A stretch of DNA of 64,000 nt from Adhaeribacter arboris (GCF_003023845.1 NZ_PYFT01000001.1:2046001-2110000), one strand, 5' to 3'. Positions 24,977-35,049 are shown, numbered from the stretch's first letter. Notes: a model not told the origin generated them from the letters alone. A program made the numbers and translations.

Positions 24977-27900
24977 ATGGAAACACAATCAACATCCGAT
25001 AGCTTTTTCACGGAATCGCTTTACCAGCCGCAAAAATTAAGCTCGCGGGTACCGGCAGCTAATTTTTTTGTGGTCGCCATTGGCGCCTCTGCCGGAGGTT
25101 TAGAAGCGATTAATGAATTTTTTGACCATTTACCCGCCAACACCGATGCTTCCTTTGTGGTTATTCAGCATCTCTCGCCTACTCATAAAAGTTTAATGCC
25201 GGAATTGCTGACTAAGCACACCACCATGACCATTATGGAAGCGCGGGATGGCTTAATGCTACAGCCTAATTGCATTTACCTGATTCCGAATAAAAATACG
25301 CTTACCATACAACAAGGCAAGTTGCGGTTAGCCGATAAAAATCAATCTTCGGTTCCTAACATGGCCATTGATACGTTTTTGCACTCTCTGGCCACCGATA
25401 CGGGTAAAAGAAGTATAGCGGTTATTTTATCGGGAACCGGCAGCGATGGTACCCGCGGCCTGGAAGCAATAAAAGCAGCGGGCGGCGTAGTAGTGGTACA
25501 AGATCCGGCTACCGCTCACTTTGATGGAATGCCGAATAGCGCCATTGCCACCGGCTTAGCGGACGCCGTGCTGGCCCCGAAGAAGATTGCCACCTACCTG
25601 GTTAATTACATTAATAATTACCATAGCGCGCCGGAAACGGCGGCCGTAGATACTTCGCTGCAAAACAACGCGGTGCTGGAAGAAATTCTGGAATTTGCGA
25701 AAGAAACCTGTGAGCTCGATTTTACCTCCTACAAACGCCCTACTCTGGCCCGCCGGGTAGCCAAGCGAATGCTCGAAATTAATTTTGACTCCTACGAAAA
25801 GTACTTGCAATTTTTAAAAGAAACGCCCTCCGAAATTAAACATCTGTGCGGCGATTTCCTGATAAATGTTACCCGTTTTTTTCGCGATGAACGCGCTTTT
25901 GCTCTTTTAGAAGAAAAAATTATTCCGGAAATCGTCCGCTCGAAGCAGCAGGACGAGAGCATTAAAATTTGGGTAGCAGGCTGTAGCACCGGCGAAGAAC
26001 CGTATTCCTTAGCCATGTTATTGGACACGTATTTAAACCGCCATCAAATTTACTTGCCGGTAAAAATATTTGCGACCGATGTAGATAAAGAGGCTATTCA
26101 GGTGGCATCCCGGGGGGTGTATCCCGAAACTATAACCCAGGTATTGCCGCCACCCATGTTAGCCCGGTATTTTGTCCGGCGGAGCGATGATTATATTGTG
26201 TGCGAACCTATCCGGAAAATGATTATTTTTGCGCACCACGATGTGGGCAAAGATGCGCCCTTTAGTAAGGTAGATTTAATTAGTTGCCGCAACATGCTTA
26301 TTTACATGGACGGCAATTTGCAGCATAAAGTATTACAAGCCTTTCACTTTGCTCTAAATATTGGGGGATTTTTATTTTTAGGTCCTAGTGAAAACCTGGG
26401 CGCCTTTAAGCAGTACTTTGCTGAAATCAGCCGGAAATGGAAAATCTACAAAAACCTGGAGGCCTCCCGTAAAACTTTACCTCCTAATTTATTAGTGCGC
26501 AAGCTACAAGTTGACGCGCGGGTACCCGCTGAGCCTACCCGGATAAAAAAGAACAAACAAAGCCTGCAACACCAAATAAGTGATATTTTTAATGCCACCC
26601 TGGTAGAAGAATTTAACTACGCCGGCGTTTGCATTGACGAAAATTACCGCCTGTTACATGCTATTGGCGATTACAAAAAATACTTAGACCTGCCTGATTG
26701 GCAACTACATTTTAGTTTAATTAAAATGGTGCCCGAAGACCTGGCGGTAGCTTTGGGTTCTTCCATTAGAAAAGTAGCCAAAACCAAGCAAAAAACTATT
26801 CTGCAAAATGTAAAGCTTACCCGTAATGGTTCTTCCCGGCTAATAAATATTATTATAAAACCGTATTTGTCCGGCGAGTTCAGCGAACGGTTTCTGTTTG
26901 TTTTATTTTGTGAAGCTAGCCGGCCTAAAAATCAAAAATTGGAAACGCGGCTTTTATCGGCCAGTAACCAAAATGAACAAATTGCGGCTTTAGAACTAGA
27001 ATTAAGCGAAACGAAAGAAAATCTCTATTCCACTTTCGAAGAATTGGAAGTATCCAACGAAGAACTCCAGTCCAACAACGAAGAACTTCTCTCGGCCAAT
27101 GAAGAACTGCAAAGCACCAACGAAGAACTGCAATCGTTAAACGAAGAGCTGCATACGGTTAATACGGAACACCAGCAAAAAATTAAAGAACTTATTGAGT
27201 TAAACGAAGACCTGGATAATTATTTTAGAAACGCTGATATCGGTCAGATGTTTGTGGATCAGCAACTAACCATCCGGAAATTTACTCCGGCCATTGTTAA
27301 CCAAATCAATTTAATTCCGAGCGACATTGGCCGACCCCTGGCTCATTTTTCCAATAACTTATTGTATGATCATCTGCTCGATGATATTCAAACGGTAATC
27401 GATACGGGTAAGCCCCTCGAAAAAGAAATTCAAATCAGAAATGGCCGTTACTTTCTGATGCGTTTGGTTCCTTATTTAAAGCAAACAAACAAATTAGATG
27501 GGGTAGTGATCACCTTCGTAGATATTACGCTGCTTAAAGATTTGAATAACACCCTCCAAGGTATTTTAAATAGTTCTATCAATGGTATTACCGCTTTAAA
27601 AGCCTTACGAGGCTCTAGTAACCAAATTGTAGATTTTGAGTGGACCATGGCCAACGAAGCTATTGGCCGGATATTTAAAAAGGATCCAATGGAGTTACCC
27701 GGTAAAAGTTTACTAACTGAGTTGCCGGGCATGAAAACCAGCCGCTTATTTAATCGTTTTGTGCAGGTGGTAAATACCGGCGAATTATTAAACTTAGAAC
27801 ATTATTACGACTACGATGGCCTGCAGAGCTGGTTTCAGACAGTAGCTACTAAAGTAGAAGACGGACTTACCATAACCTTCGCCGACATTACCGAGAAAAA

Positions 27901-29104
27901 AATTGCCGAGCAAAAATTATTATCGGCCTACCAAGAATTACAATCAGCGGAAGAAAATCTAAAAAAACTGAATAACCAATTAGAAGCACGTATTGCCGAA
28001 CGTACCCGGGAGTTATCGGCGAGTGAAGAGCGTTTCCGGCTTATTTCTTTAACTACCAACGATGTAATCTGGGATTGGACCATGATGAACAATAAGCTTT
28101 GGTGGAACGAAGGTTTTAAAACCATGTTCGATTACACTACCGAACAAATAGAGCCCGGCGTAGAATCATGGTTTGAACGCATTCACCCCGAAGACAAAGA
28201 CCAGATTATTACTAGTTTAAACCAGGCCATTAATAACAGTCAGGAGCAATGGTCGGCCGAATACCGCTTTCGCAAAGCCGATGGTTCGTACGCGTACGTG
28301 TTTAATCGTGCCTACATTATTTTAAACGAAAATCGAATTCCGTACCGGATGCTCGGTTCGCTGATTGATTTAACGGATTTAAAATTAGCCCAAGAAGAAC
28401 TACGTAAAACTAACGCTAATTTAGTCCGAATAAATAACGACTTAGATAATTTTGTTTATACCGCCTCGCACGACTTAAAATCACCCATTTCTAATATTGA
28501 AGGCTTATTGTACCATTTGGAGATGGAATTAGAAAATGCGGACGACCGTATTCTGGAAATTTTAAGTCATATTAAGAAATCCGTCGACCGGTTCCAAACC
28601 ACTATCAAAGACTTGGCGGAAATTACGAAAGCGGAAAAACAGGAAGAAGATGATATTACCGAAGTAACCATAGAAGATTTACTGGACGACATTAAACTTA
28701 GTATTAATAATTTAATGGAAGAATCAGCGGCCGTTATCGAAACCAATTGCCAGGAGTGCCCCGCCATTAAATTTTCTAAAACCAACCTTAAAAGTATTTT
28801 GTACAACTTAATTAGTAATTCTATCAAATACCGGGCGGCGGAACGTCCTTTACAGATAAAAGTCTCCACCGAAAAAGTGCCGGGCTACGCTGTTCTTATT
28901 GTACAGGATAATGGTTTAGGCATTGAAGAATCGCAGCAATCCAAATTATTCGGTATGTTTAAACGATTTCATAACCACGTCGAAGGCTCGGGAGTGGGCT
29001 TGTATATTGTAAACAAGATTGTTCAAAATGCCGGCGGCCGGATTGAGGTAGCCAGTAAACTGAACGAAGGCACTACTTTTAAAATATTCTTGCGCAGTGA
29101 GTGA
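24977..29104 (+). CDS. CheB-CheR-PAS-histidine kinase hybrid sensor
   Basis: A 1375-residue multidomain protein. It starts with a CheB methylesterase (about 30-215; Ser38 in GASAGGLE, His in VIQHLSP, Asp in SGTGSDGTRG). A CheR methyltransferase follows (about 230-500; INVTRFFRD, WVAGCSTGEEPYSLAML, FATDVDKEAI, VDLISCRNMLIYM). Then come PAS regions and a coiled coil of NEELQS heptads (27054-27163). A second PAS (HPEDKD, EYRFRKADGSY) precedes a HisKA domain with His1165 in TASHDLKSPISN. The ATPase domain has NLISNSIKYR, DNGLGIEESQ and GSGVGLYIV. No receiver domain is present. Such fusions are known in many bacteria as sensors of unclear output. Adjacency to an output-less phytochrome suggests light input, which is inference. 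Confidence 0.95.
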   Translation: METQSTSDSFFTESLYQPQKLSSRVPAANFFVVAIGASAGGLEAINEFFDHLPANTDASFVVIQHLSPTHKSLMPELLTKHTTMTIMEARDGLMLQPNCIYLIPNKNTLTIQQGKLRLADKNQSSVPNMAIDTFLHSLATDTGKRSIAVILSGTGSDGTRGLEAIKAAGGVVVVQDPATAHFDGMPNSAIATGLADAVLAPKKIATYLVNYINNYHSAPETAAVDTSLQNNAVLEEILEFAKETCELDFTSYKRPTLARRVAKRMLEINFDSYEKYLQFLKETPSEIKHLCGDFLINVTRFFRDERAFALLEEKIIPEIVRSKQQDESIKIWVAGCSTGEEPYSLAMLLDTYLNRHQIYLPVKIFATDVDKEAIQVASRGVYPETITQVLPPPMLARYFVRRSDDYIVCEPIRKMIIFAHHDVGKDAPFSKVDLISCRNMLIYMDGNLQHKVLQAFHFALNIGGFLFLGPSENLGAFKQYFAEISRKWKIYKNLEASRKTLPPNLLVRKLQVDARVPAEPTRIKKNKQSLQHQISDIFNATLVEEFNYAGVCIDENYRLLHAIGDYKKYLDLPDWQLHFSLIKMVPEDLAVALGSSIRKVAKTKQKTILQNVKLTRNGSSRLINIIIKPYLSGEFSERFLFVLFCEASRPKNQKLETRLLSASNQNEQIAALELELSETKENLYSTFEELEVSNEELQSNNEELLSANEELQSTNEELQSLNEELHTVNTEHQQKIKELIELNEDLDNYFRNADIGQMFVDQQLTIRKFTPAIVNQINLIPSDIGRPLAHFSNNLLYDHLLDDIQTVIDTGKPLEKEIQIRNGRYFLMRLVPYLKQTNKLDGVVITFVDITLLKDLNNTLQGILNSSINGITALKALRGSSNQIVDFEWTMANEAIGRIFKKDPMELPGKSLLTELPGMKTSRLFNRFVQVVNTGELLNLEHYYDYDGLQSWFQTVATKVEDGLTITFADITEKKIAEQKLLSAYQELQSAEENLKKLNNQLEARIAERTRELSASEERFRLISLTTNDVIWDWTMMNNKLWWNEGFKTMFDYTTEQIEPGVESWFERIHPEDKDQIITSLNQAINNSQEQWSAEYRFRKADGSYAYVFNRAYIILNENRIPYRMLGSLIDLTDLKLAQEELRKTNANLVRINNDLDNFVYTASHDLKSPISNIEGLLYHLEMELENADDRILEILSHIKKSVDRFQTTIKDLAEITKAEKQEEDDITEVTIEDLLDDIKLSINNLMEESAAVIETNCQECPAIKFSKTNLKSILYNLISNSIKYRAAERPLQIKVSTEKVPGYAVLIVQDNGLGIEESQQSKLFGMFKRFHNHVEGSGVGLYIVNKIVQNAGGRIEVASKLNEGTTFKIFLRSE

Positions 29105-29114
29105 GCTAGGCTCT

Positions 29115-29152
29115 TAAATAAAAAGGCGCTTGTGTAAGCGCCTTTTTATTTA
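29115..29152. terminator. Bidirectional terminator, 17-bp stem
   Basis: A 17-bp perfect stem (core AAAAAGGCGCTT / AAGCGCCTTTTT) with a GTGT loop and T-runs on both sides. It sits between the convergent kinase hybrid and the small membrane protein gene. Confidence 0.9.
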
Positions 29153-29173
29153 CGTTTTATGTAACTTCTATTT

Positions 29174-29422
29174 TTATTTAGTTACTTCCCGTTCTTCCAG
29201 GTAAGCCCACATGGCATCTTCATCGGCTCCAATAAATAAAGCATAAACCATCATAATGGTATAAACTCCCGCCATAAGAATACTCAACGGAATACTAAAA
29301 ATAAAGGAAAACAAGGTAGTAACCATTGGGTTTAATTTTGTTTCCATTTTGGTAGAAGCATATAGAAAGAACAGTAAATTGAAAGCAACCGAAACAGCCA
29401 CAAGATTGATTAATTCCAACAT
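29174..29422 (-). CDS. Small two-helix membrane protein, unknown
   Basis: An 82-residue protein with two hydrophobic helices (LINLVAVSVAFNLLFFLYAS and SFIFSIPLSILMAGVYTIMM) and a charged C-terminal tail (YLEEREVTK). No family is recognised. The ATG at 29422 is the only sensible start. It is monocistronic and ends at the shared terminator. Confidence 0.65.
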   Translation of the reverse strand: MLELINLVAVSVAFNLLFFLYASTKMETKLNPMVTTLFSFIFSIPLSILMAGVYTIMMVYALFIGADEDAMWAYLEEREVTK

Positions 29423-29865
29423 AGATTAAGAATATTTGATATTGAAGTATTCTTTAAGCAATTTTATAATTCTGTAAACCAATAGTAAACTATTACCTTG
29501 ATTCCTTTCGAAATTTAAAAATAAATTTTAAAAAACAGAAACAAATAAAACCGCTTTACGTAAAGTGCAACTTTTTTATCAAAATAATTACTTCTTCTTA
29601 CCTTCTCTTTAAAGATTTATGATTTACAAAAAATCCGATTCTATCATCAACTAAGTGGAAGTCTTAGTAAAATTAGTTATAGGTTATTTGTCGTTCATTG
29701 CTCAGCTTGTAAACTCCTATAATAGCCCATTTGAATAGAAAAAATACTCTGATTAATTTCGTAGAAGTACTAAAAATTAAATCAGTCGGTCATTTATTCA
29801 AACAAGTACTTACAACCGCAACAAAACTAATTTTTATAGCAAACTAAACACTATAAAGCTATTTT
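29423..29865. other. AT-rich intergenic region, no gene seen
   Basis: About 440 bp without a credible ORF between the small membrane gene and the palindromic boxes in front of the radical SAM gene. Very AT-rich; I see only presumed promoter sequence. Confidence 0.5.
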
Positions 29866-29900
29866 AAAGTATTTAGCTAAATACTTTAGCTAAATACTTT
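29866..29900 (+). promoter_or_regulatory. Tandem palindromic box upstream of the radical SAM gene
   Basis: AAAGTATTTAGCTAAATACTTT at 29866-29887 is a perfect 22-bp palindrome, and its right half is repeated directly at 29888-29900 (AGCTAAATACTTT). The pair ends 31 bp before the start codon at 29932, a position typical of an operator or of the promoter itself. Confidence 0.5.
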
Positions 29901-29931
29901 AAAAATTAGCCAAAACTAGTATTTTAGCTTT

Positions 29932-30993
29932 ATGGAAGAGCTAGAATACTTAAAAGGTCGGGGAGCCCAGTTAAATCCGGCTAACCGTTTCCGGAAAAAC
30001 GAGTATGTTACGGAACATTTGGAAGGTTTAGACGAGCCTTTCTGGCAAAATTCAAAAACAGAATTCTTTTCCGAAGCTCCTAAAAAAATTATCAACAAAG
30101 TAGAAAGTCCGGACCTGGGACTCTCCTACTCAATGAATCCGTATCAAGGCTGCGAACACGGTTGTATTTATTGTTATGCCCGCAATACCCACGAGTATTG
30201 GGGTTACAGCGCCGGATTAGATTTCGAAAGAAAAATTATTATTAAACATAATGCTCCCGAAGCATTAGCGGCGCAACTCGAAAATCCTAAATGGCGGGTA
30301 CTACCGCTTATGCTAGCCGGCAATACCGACTGCTACCAACCCATAGAACAAAAAATGCAGCTTACTCGCCGGATGCTTCAGGTACTTTTAGAATACCGGC
30401 ACCCCGTGAGCATTATTACTAAAAACGCGCTTATTCTGCGCGATTTAGATATTTTAACTCAGCTAGACAAGTTAAATCTGCTGCACGTAAATATCTCACT
30501 TACTACTTTAAACGAAGAACTCCGGTCGCGCTTGGAGCCTCGTACTGCTGCCGCTACTAAGCGTTTAGCCGTAATAAAAAAGCTAAGCAGTGCCGGAATT
30601 TCGGTAAATGTTATGCTGGCTCCCATAATTCCTGGGCTCAATGATCATGAAATACCCGAACTAATGCGGCAAGCCGCTGAACATGGCGCTGTATCGGCGG
30701 CATACAATATTGTGCGTTTAAATGGTTCTATTGGGGAAATATTCCGGGATTGGCTCGCGAAAAATTATCCGGACCGGGCAGAGAAAGTACTCAATCAGAT
30801 TGCTGCCTGCCACGGCGGAAAAATCAACGACAGTACTTTTGGCCGCCGAATGACCGGCGAAGGAAAATGGGCCGAAACCATTGGCAATTTGTTCCGGATG
30901 GCAAAACAGAAGTACTTAAAAGATAAGCAAATGAAGCCTTATAATTACCACCTGTTTTGTACGAAAGCGGGCAAGCAACTCGGTTTATTCTAG
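29932..30993 (+). CDS. PA0069-type radical SAM protein (SplB-related)
   Basis: A 353-residue iron-sulfur enzyme. The radical SAM cluster motif is Cys74-x3-Cys78-x2-Cys81 in QGCEHGCIYCYARNTHEYW. NPYQGC before it is characteristic of the spore-photoproduct-lyase-like branch. Further family features are LMLAGNTDCYQPIEQKMQLT, HVNISLTTLNEELRSRLEPR, and GISVNVMLAPIIPGLND. The protein is produced in many non-sporulating bacteria and its reaction is unknown; a DNA-repair or modification role is often assumed from the relationship to SplB. Single-gene unit with a palindromic element upstream. Confidence 0.9.
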   Translation: MEELEYLKGRGAQLNPANRFRKNEYVTEHLEGLDEPFWQNSKTEFFSEAPKKIINKVESPDLGLSYSMNPYQGCEHGCIYCYARNTHEYWGYSAGLDFERKIIIKHNAPEALAAQLENPKWRVLPLMLAGNTDCYQPIEQKMQLTRRMLQVLLEYRHPVSIITKNALILRDLDILTQLDKLNLLHVNISLTTLNEELRSRLEPRTAAATKRLAVIKKLSSAGISVNVMLAPIIPGLNDHEIPELMRQAAEHGAVSAAYNIVRLNGSIGEIFRDWLAKNYPDRAEKVLNQIAACHGGKINDSTFGRRMTGEGKWAETIGNLFRMAKQKYLKDKQMKPYNYHLFCTKAGKQLGLF

Positions 30994-31202
30994 CTAAAAA
31001 AAACCTAATTGCTTGTAAATACTGCACGCAAAATTTAGAACGTAATAATTAGTGGCCTTTTGCTGATTTAAGTTTTACTTAATCTTCTACCCTACTAATG
31101 ATCAACGTTTATTTACTTACTTATAAAAAGATTTAATCCGGCATTAAACCTTTTCATGAGGCTACCCTCTAAGTAATAAATGAATGTTTTTAATTACTTA
31201 TT

Positions 31203-31625
31203 ATGAAAAAGTTAGTATTTGTTTTTGCTTTAGGTTTATTTGCTGTTTCTGCTACTTACGCGCAAACAGGTAACCAGACAAACACCGAACAACAATCGTT
31301 ACGACGGGAACGGGCCACCCCCGAGGAACGGGCAGCACGCCAAACAAAAATGATGGCCAAATCTTTAGGTTTAACGGCCGATCAGGAAACTCAATTGCAA
31401 GCTTTAAATTTAAAGCGCATGCAGGAAATGCAGGCCTTACGCGGAAAGTATAAGGACAGCGGCGCTACGCAAAACAACAACATTGGTAAGGAGTCCAAAA
31501 CTCTGCGCGAGAATTGGGAAACCCAGCTAAAAGCTATTTTAACTCCGGAACAATTTACCAAATACCAAGCGCAGCAAGGAGAAATGCGAGACCGTCGGCA
31601 TAGAAATACGCCGGACACTAAATAA
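31203..31625 (+). CDS. Small exported Spy/CpxP-like protein
   Basis: A 140-residue protein with a clear signal peptide (cleaved after ATYAQ). It then has a charged helical body with GLTADQETQLQALNLKRMQE and the terminal LTPEQFTKYQAQQ. This helix-loop-helix layout with an LTxxQ pattern resembles the Spy/CpxP-like periplasmic proteins of Bacteroidota, several of which act as chaperones or stress sensors. The specific function is not known. A second, related small protein is at 35050-35460. Confidence 0.8.
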   Translation: MKKLVFVFALGLFAVSATYAQTGNQTNTEQQSLRRERATPEERAARQTKMMAKSLGLTADQETQLQALNLKRMQEMQALRGKYKDSGATQNNNIGKESKTLRENWETQLKAILTPEQFTKYQAQQGEMRDRRHRNTPDTK

Positions 31626-31660
31626 TCGTAATATTTTAGAAACCCGAGTGGTTCTTAAAC

Positions 31661-31690
31661 AAAAAAGCAAGCGCTAATGCTTGCTTTTTT
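31661..31690 (+). terminator. Rho-independent terminator
   Basis: AAAAAAGCAAGC and GCTTGCTTTTTT form a 12-bp stem around GCTAAT, followed by more T residues. It closes the Spy-like gene and may also serve the convergent M3 peptidase gene. Confidence 0.85.
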
Positions 31691-31764
31691 GCTTTTCTTT
31701 TGTAATCAAATTCAAGTCCCGTTCGGTTCTATATTCCTTTCACCTTCTTCTAGATTACTAGCTA

Positions 31765-33804
31765 CTATTTAACTTTCAGCAAGCCGTTGCGCTTAAGAAG
31801 AGCTAAAGGCGAAGGTTCTTTACCCCGAAAACGTTTGTACAGAATCATGGGAGGTTCGCTGCCTCCCGCCGACAATATGTGTTGCCGGAACAAAGTGGCT
31901 GTTTGCTTATTAAATACGCCTTTTTCCTGAAAAAACTCAAAAGCATCCGCATCCAGCACTTCGGCCCATTTATAACTGTAATAACCCGAAGAATAACCGC
32001 CTTGAAAAATATGCGAAAAAGAACAACTGGTATTAGCGCCTTTTACAAAAGGTAAAATTTCGGTTTCGGCTAAAATTTTATTTTCAAAAGTAAAAACATC
32101 TTCCCACAAATCCGTTTGAGTAGTATGCCAGGCCAAATCCAATCGAGCTAAACCTATTTGCCGCAAAGTAGCATAACCAGCCATAAAATTGGTACTTTCT
32201 TTAATGCGCTGAATAAGTTCATCCGGAATGGGCTCACCGGTTTGGTAATGGCGGGCAAATAAATCCAGGCTTTCTTTTTCGGTAGTCCAGTTTTCAAAAA
32301 CCTGCGAGGGAAGCTCCACAAAATCCCAATACACATGCGTACCCGAAAGGCTGGAATAAGTGCTGTTCGCGAGTAAACCGTGTAAAGCATGGCCAAACTC
32401 ATGGAATAAAGTACGCACTTCGTTAAAGGTAAGTAAGGCGGGTTTACTGGGAGTAGGTTGGGTAAAATTACATACTATAGCCACGTGCGGCCGATGATCA
32501 TGGCCATGTTCTTTTTTTTGCGACCGATAAGAAGTCATCCAGGCACCATTGCGTTTACCCGGCCGGGGAAAGAAATCGCAGTAGAAAATACCAATATGCT
32601 GCCCTTCTTCATCCTGCACCTCGTAAACTTTTACATCCGGATGGTACGTTTCAATTTCCGTATTTTCTTTATACACCAAACCATATAATTTACCGGAAAC
32701 CGCAAAGACGCCTTCAATAACCTTTTCCAGTTGAAAATAAGGTTTCAGAATTTCATCGTCAATGGAGTACTTTTCCTTTTTTAATTTTTCGGAGTAAAAA
32801 GATAAATCCCAACGCTGTAAATTTTCCGGTCCACTTATTTGCCGGGCATAATTCGTTAGTTCCTGTACTTCGTGTTCCGCTACGGGTTTGGCATGAATTA
32901 ACAAGTCCTGCAAAAACCGACTAACTTTACCGGGTGTCTCGGCCATTCTTTCTTGCAAAACAAAATGGGCATGTGTCTCAAAACCTAATAACTGCGCCCG
33001 TTCCTGCCTTAACTTAACTATATCTAATACCACCGATTCATTATTATAAGCATTATCCTGGCAGCCGCGTGAGGCATAAGCCCGGTAAAGTTGCTGGCGA
33101 AGCTCCCGGTTTTCAGCGTACATCATAAAAGGGATATAGCTCGGTAAATGGAGGGTAAACAGCCACGAATTTTCTTTACCCGCTTCCGCGGCTGCCTGAG
33201 CGGCGGCTTCCCGCAAGAATTCCGGTAATCCTTTTAAATCTTCGAGATTGGTTATTTCCAGCGAATAACTATTGGTTTCGTGGAGTACATTTTCGCCAAA
33301 CACCAACGACAAACGGGCTAATTGATTATCTATTTCGCGTAGGCGAGCTTTGCCGCTTTCGGGTAATTGCGCTCCGTTCCGAATAAAGCTTTTATAGGTT
33401 TTATCCAACAAGGTTGCTTCTTCCGCATTTAATTGAAGATTCTTTTTTGTTTCATAAACCTGATTAATCCGCTGGAAAAGCGCTTCATCTAATATAATGT
33501 CGTTCCCATAGGCCGCCAGTAAAGGTGATATTTCCTTGGCTAGTTGCTGCATTTCAGAGTTGGTTTCAGCCGCATTCAGGTTGAAGAAAATACTGGAAAC
33601 TCTATCCAGTAATTCACCGCTCCGTTCCAGAGGTACAATAGTATTTTCGAAAGTGGCAGGAGCAGGATTATGGGTTATTTGATTTATTTCTTGTTTACCT
33701 AAACGAATAGCCTCTTGAATAGCGGGCAAATAGTGTTCATTTTTTAGGGATGAAAAGGGAGCTGTATCAAAAGGAGTAGCAAAATTGATTAATAACGGGT
33801 TCAT
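31765..33804 (-). CDS. M3-family oligopeptidase (oligopeptidase A / Dcp-like)
   Basis: A 679-residue cytoplasmic zinc metallopeptidase with no signal peptide. The zinc motif is His468-Glu469-x2-His472 in LFHEFGHALHGLL, with the family extension ELPSQVFENW about 25 residues later. The N-terminal helical half (NPLLINFATPFDTAPFSSLK, TFENTIVPLERSGELLDRV) is typical for the oligopeptidase A/Dcp branch. Such enzymes trim short peptides left by the ATP-dependent proteases. Full length, and its C-terminus GKEPSPLALLKRNGLL is conserved. Confidence 0.93.
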   Translation of the reverse strand: MNPLLINFATPFDTAPFSSLKNEHYLPAIQEAIRLGKQEINQITHNPAPATFENTIVPLERSGELLDRVSSIFFNLNAAETNSEMQQLAKEISPLLAAYGNDIILDEALFQRINQVYETKKNLQLNAEEATLLDKTYKSFIRNGAQLPESGKARLREIDNQLARLSLVFGENVLHETNSYSLEITNLEDLKGLPEFLREAAAQAAAEAGKENSWLFTLHLPSYIPFMMYAENRELRQQLYRAYASRGCQDNAYNNESVVLDIVKLRQERAQLLGFETHAHFVLQERMAETPGKVSRFLQDLLIHAKPVAEHEVQELTNYARQISGPENLQRWDLSFYSEKLKKEKYSIDDEILKPYFQLEKVIEGVFAVSGKLYGLVYKENTEIETYHPDVKVYEVQDEEGQHIGIFYCDFFPRPGKRNGAWMTSYRSQKKEHGHDHRPHVAIVCNFTQPTPSKPALLTFNEVRTLFHEFGHALHGLLANSTYSSLSGTHVYWDFVELPSQVFENWTTEKESLDLFARHYQTGEPIPDELIQRIKESTNFMAGYATLRQIGLARLDLAWHTTQTDLWEDVFTFENKILAETEILPFVKGANTSCSFSHIFQGGYSSGYYSYKWAEVLDADAFEFFQEKGVFNKQTATLFRQHILSAGGSEPPMILYKRFRGKEPSPLALLKRNGLLKVK

Positions 33805-34054
33805 GAGCTACAATTATATTATTTAATTTAAGTAAAAATAAGGTAAAGCTACAAATTTAACGCACCAATAAGATTGTAAAATCTAGAGTTGCTAGTACGT
33901 TCAGGTAAACTTAAGCCCTTATTGCCACCAAATTAATTATATAATTCAGAGAAGTCGCTCAATCGGTAAACTATTATTACTCTAATTTCAATTTAAATAG
34001 GCCAATCTAATACTATTATAATTTTGTTTATACTATCATTTGCTTCTGCAAAAT

Positions 34055-34321
34055 TTATTCAAATAACTGCGGTACGTGCAGATCGGCTAAGTACGGGTCC
34101 AGGCAAGTTGCTTTGGTGTAGGTTCGAATTAATCCGACATCTTTAAGATTATATAAAAACCAAACTTCCGCGTAAAAACTGCCTAACCAATAAATATTTA
34201 TTTTACACCAGCCTTTTATTCTATAATGCAAATAATGTCCCTCCGAATGAATATACTGCATCTGTTCGGTTACGGGCAGCGATTCAAAACTTTTTACATT
34301 CAGCATATCATTTAGTGGCAT
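34055..34321 (-). CDS. Small hypothetical protein
   Basis: An 88-residue ORF with an ATG start, rich in aromatic residues (KGWCKINIYWLGSFYAEVWF). It has no signal peptide, metal site or transmembrane helix. No family recognised; a small soluble alpha/beta protein is plausible. Codon usage is AT-rich like its surroundings. Confidence 0.6.
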   Translation of the reverse strand: MPLNDMLNVKSFESLPVTEQMQYIHSEGHYLHYRIKGWCKINIYWLGSFYAEVWFLYNLKDVGLIRTYTKATCLDPYLADLHVPQLFE

Positions 34322-34461
34322 TGCTTAACGGCAAGTTGGCAAGCTAGTTTATCAATAGTTAAAATATATGTAGCCTCTAACGAAAATTATTTAATTTCGC
34401 TGCTCTTCTAACCTTATAACTTTTTAATTCACTAAAGAACAAAAATCTCCTTTTTAAATTT

Positions 34462-34647
34462 CTATAATTGAAATAAAAAGTATAAGGCCGTAATGCCAAT
34501 GAATGTGGTAATTAAACCGGCTAAAAGTTCGGGTTTACTCCGGGATAAAGAGCAATTGGTACAAGTTTCTTGGTTGGAGATATAAGAAAGTCCGCATTTA
34601 GCACAAACTCTCCATTCGATTTTGTTAAGTAAAAGTTCTGGTTGCAT
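34462..34647 (-). CDS. Small zinc-ribbon membrane protein
   Basis: A 61-residue protein from the ATG at 34647; an in-frame GTG at 34671 would add 8 residues. It has a zinc-ribbon-like CAKC...CTNC pair followed by one transmembrane helix at the C-terminus (LLAGLITTFIGITALYFLFQ). Small zinc-ribbon-TM proteins of this kind are common and uncharacterised. Confidence 0.6.
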   Translation of the reverse strand: MQPELLLNKIEWRVCAKCGLSYISNQETCTNCSLSRSKPELLAGLITTFIGITALYFLFQL

Positions 34648-34671
34648 ATAAATTTGTTTACGGTTTAACAC

Positions 34672-35049
34672 AAACTACAAAGCTATTCTTCATTTACTGC
34701 ATTACTTAAATATACAGCTAATCTTATAACTTTCAAGCGTTTACCTTAATAATTTACTTAAAGGCAGTTTATCAATAGGTTAAGCATAAAACCCTGAATC
34801 TATTTGCTTCTTTAACACTTTAATCAATTATAAATTAGAATACTCCAAAAAAATATTAAATAGTAAATATTATGGCAGCAAAATTGCGGATATACGATGA
34901 GCAAAATAATAGCATTCTTATTGGAGTTAGATATAACTATTATGAAAAAGGAACGTAATATACCTTTATTATAATATATAAAAGTTGTACTATAAATAAA
35001 ATTATTTTGATTGTTTTGATTTACCTTATCTTTTTTTAACTTTATATTT
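34672..35049. other. Intergenic region, no gene seen
   Basis: Very AT-rich spacer between divergent small genes. A minus-strand frame across 34824-35255 exists but lacks any protein-like features and overlaps a better supported gene; the region probably contains only promoters. Confidence 0.5.
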
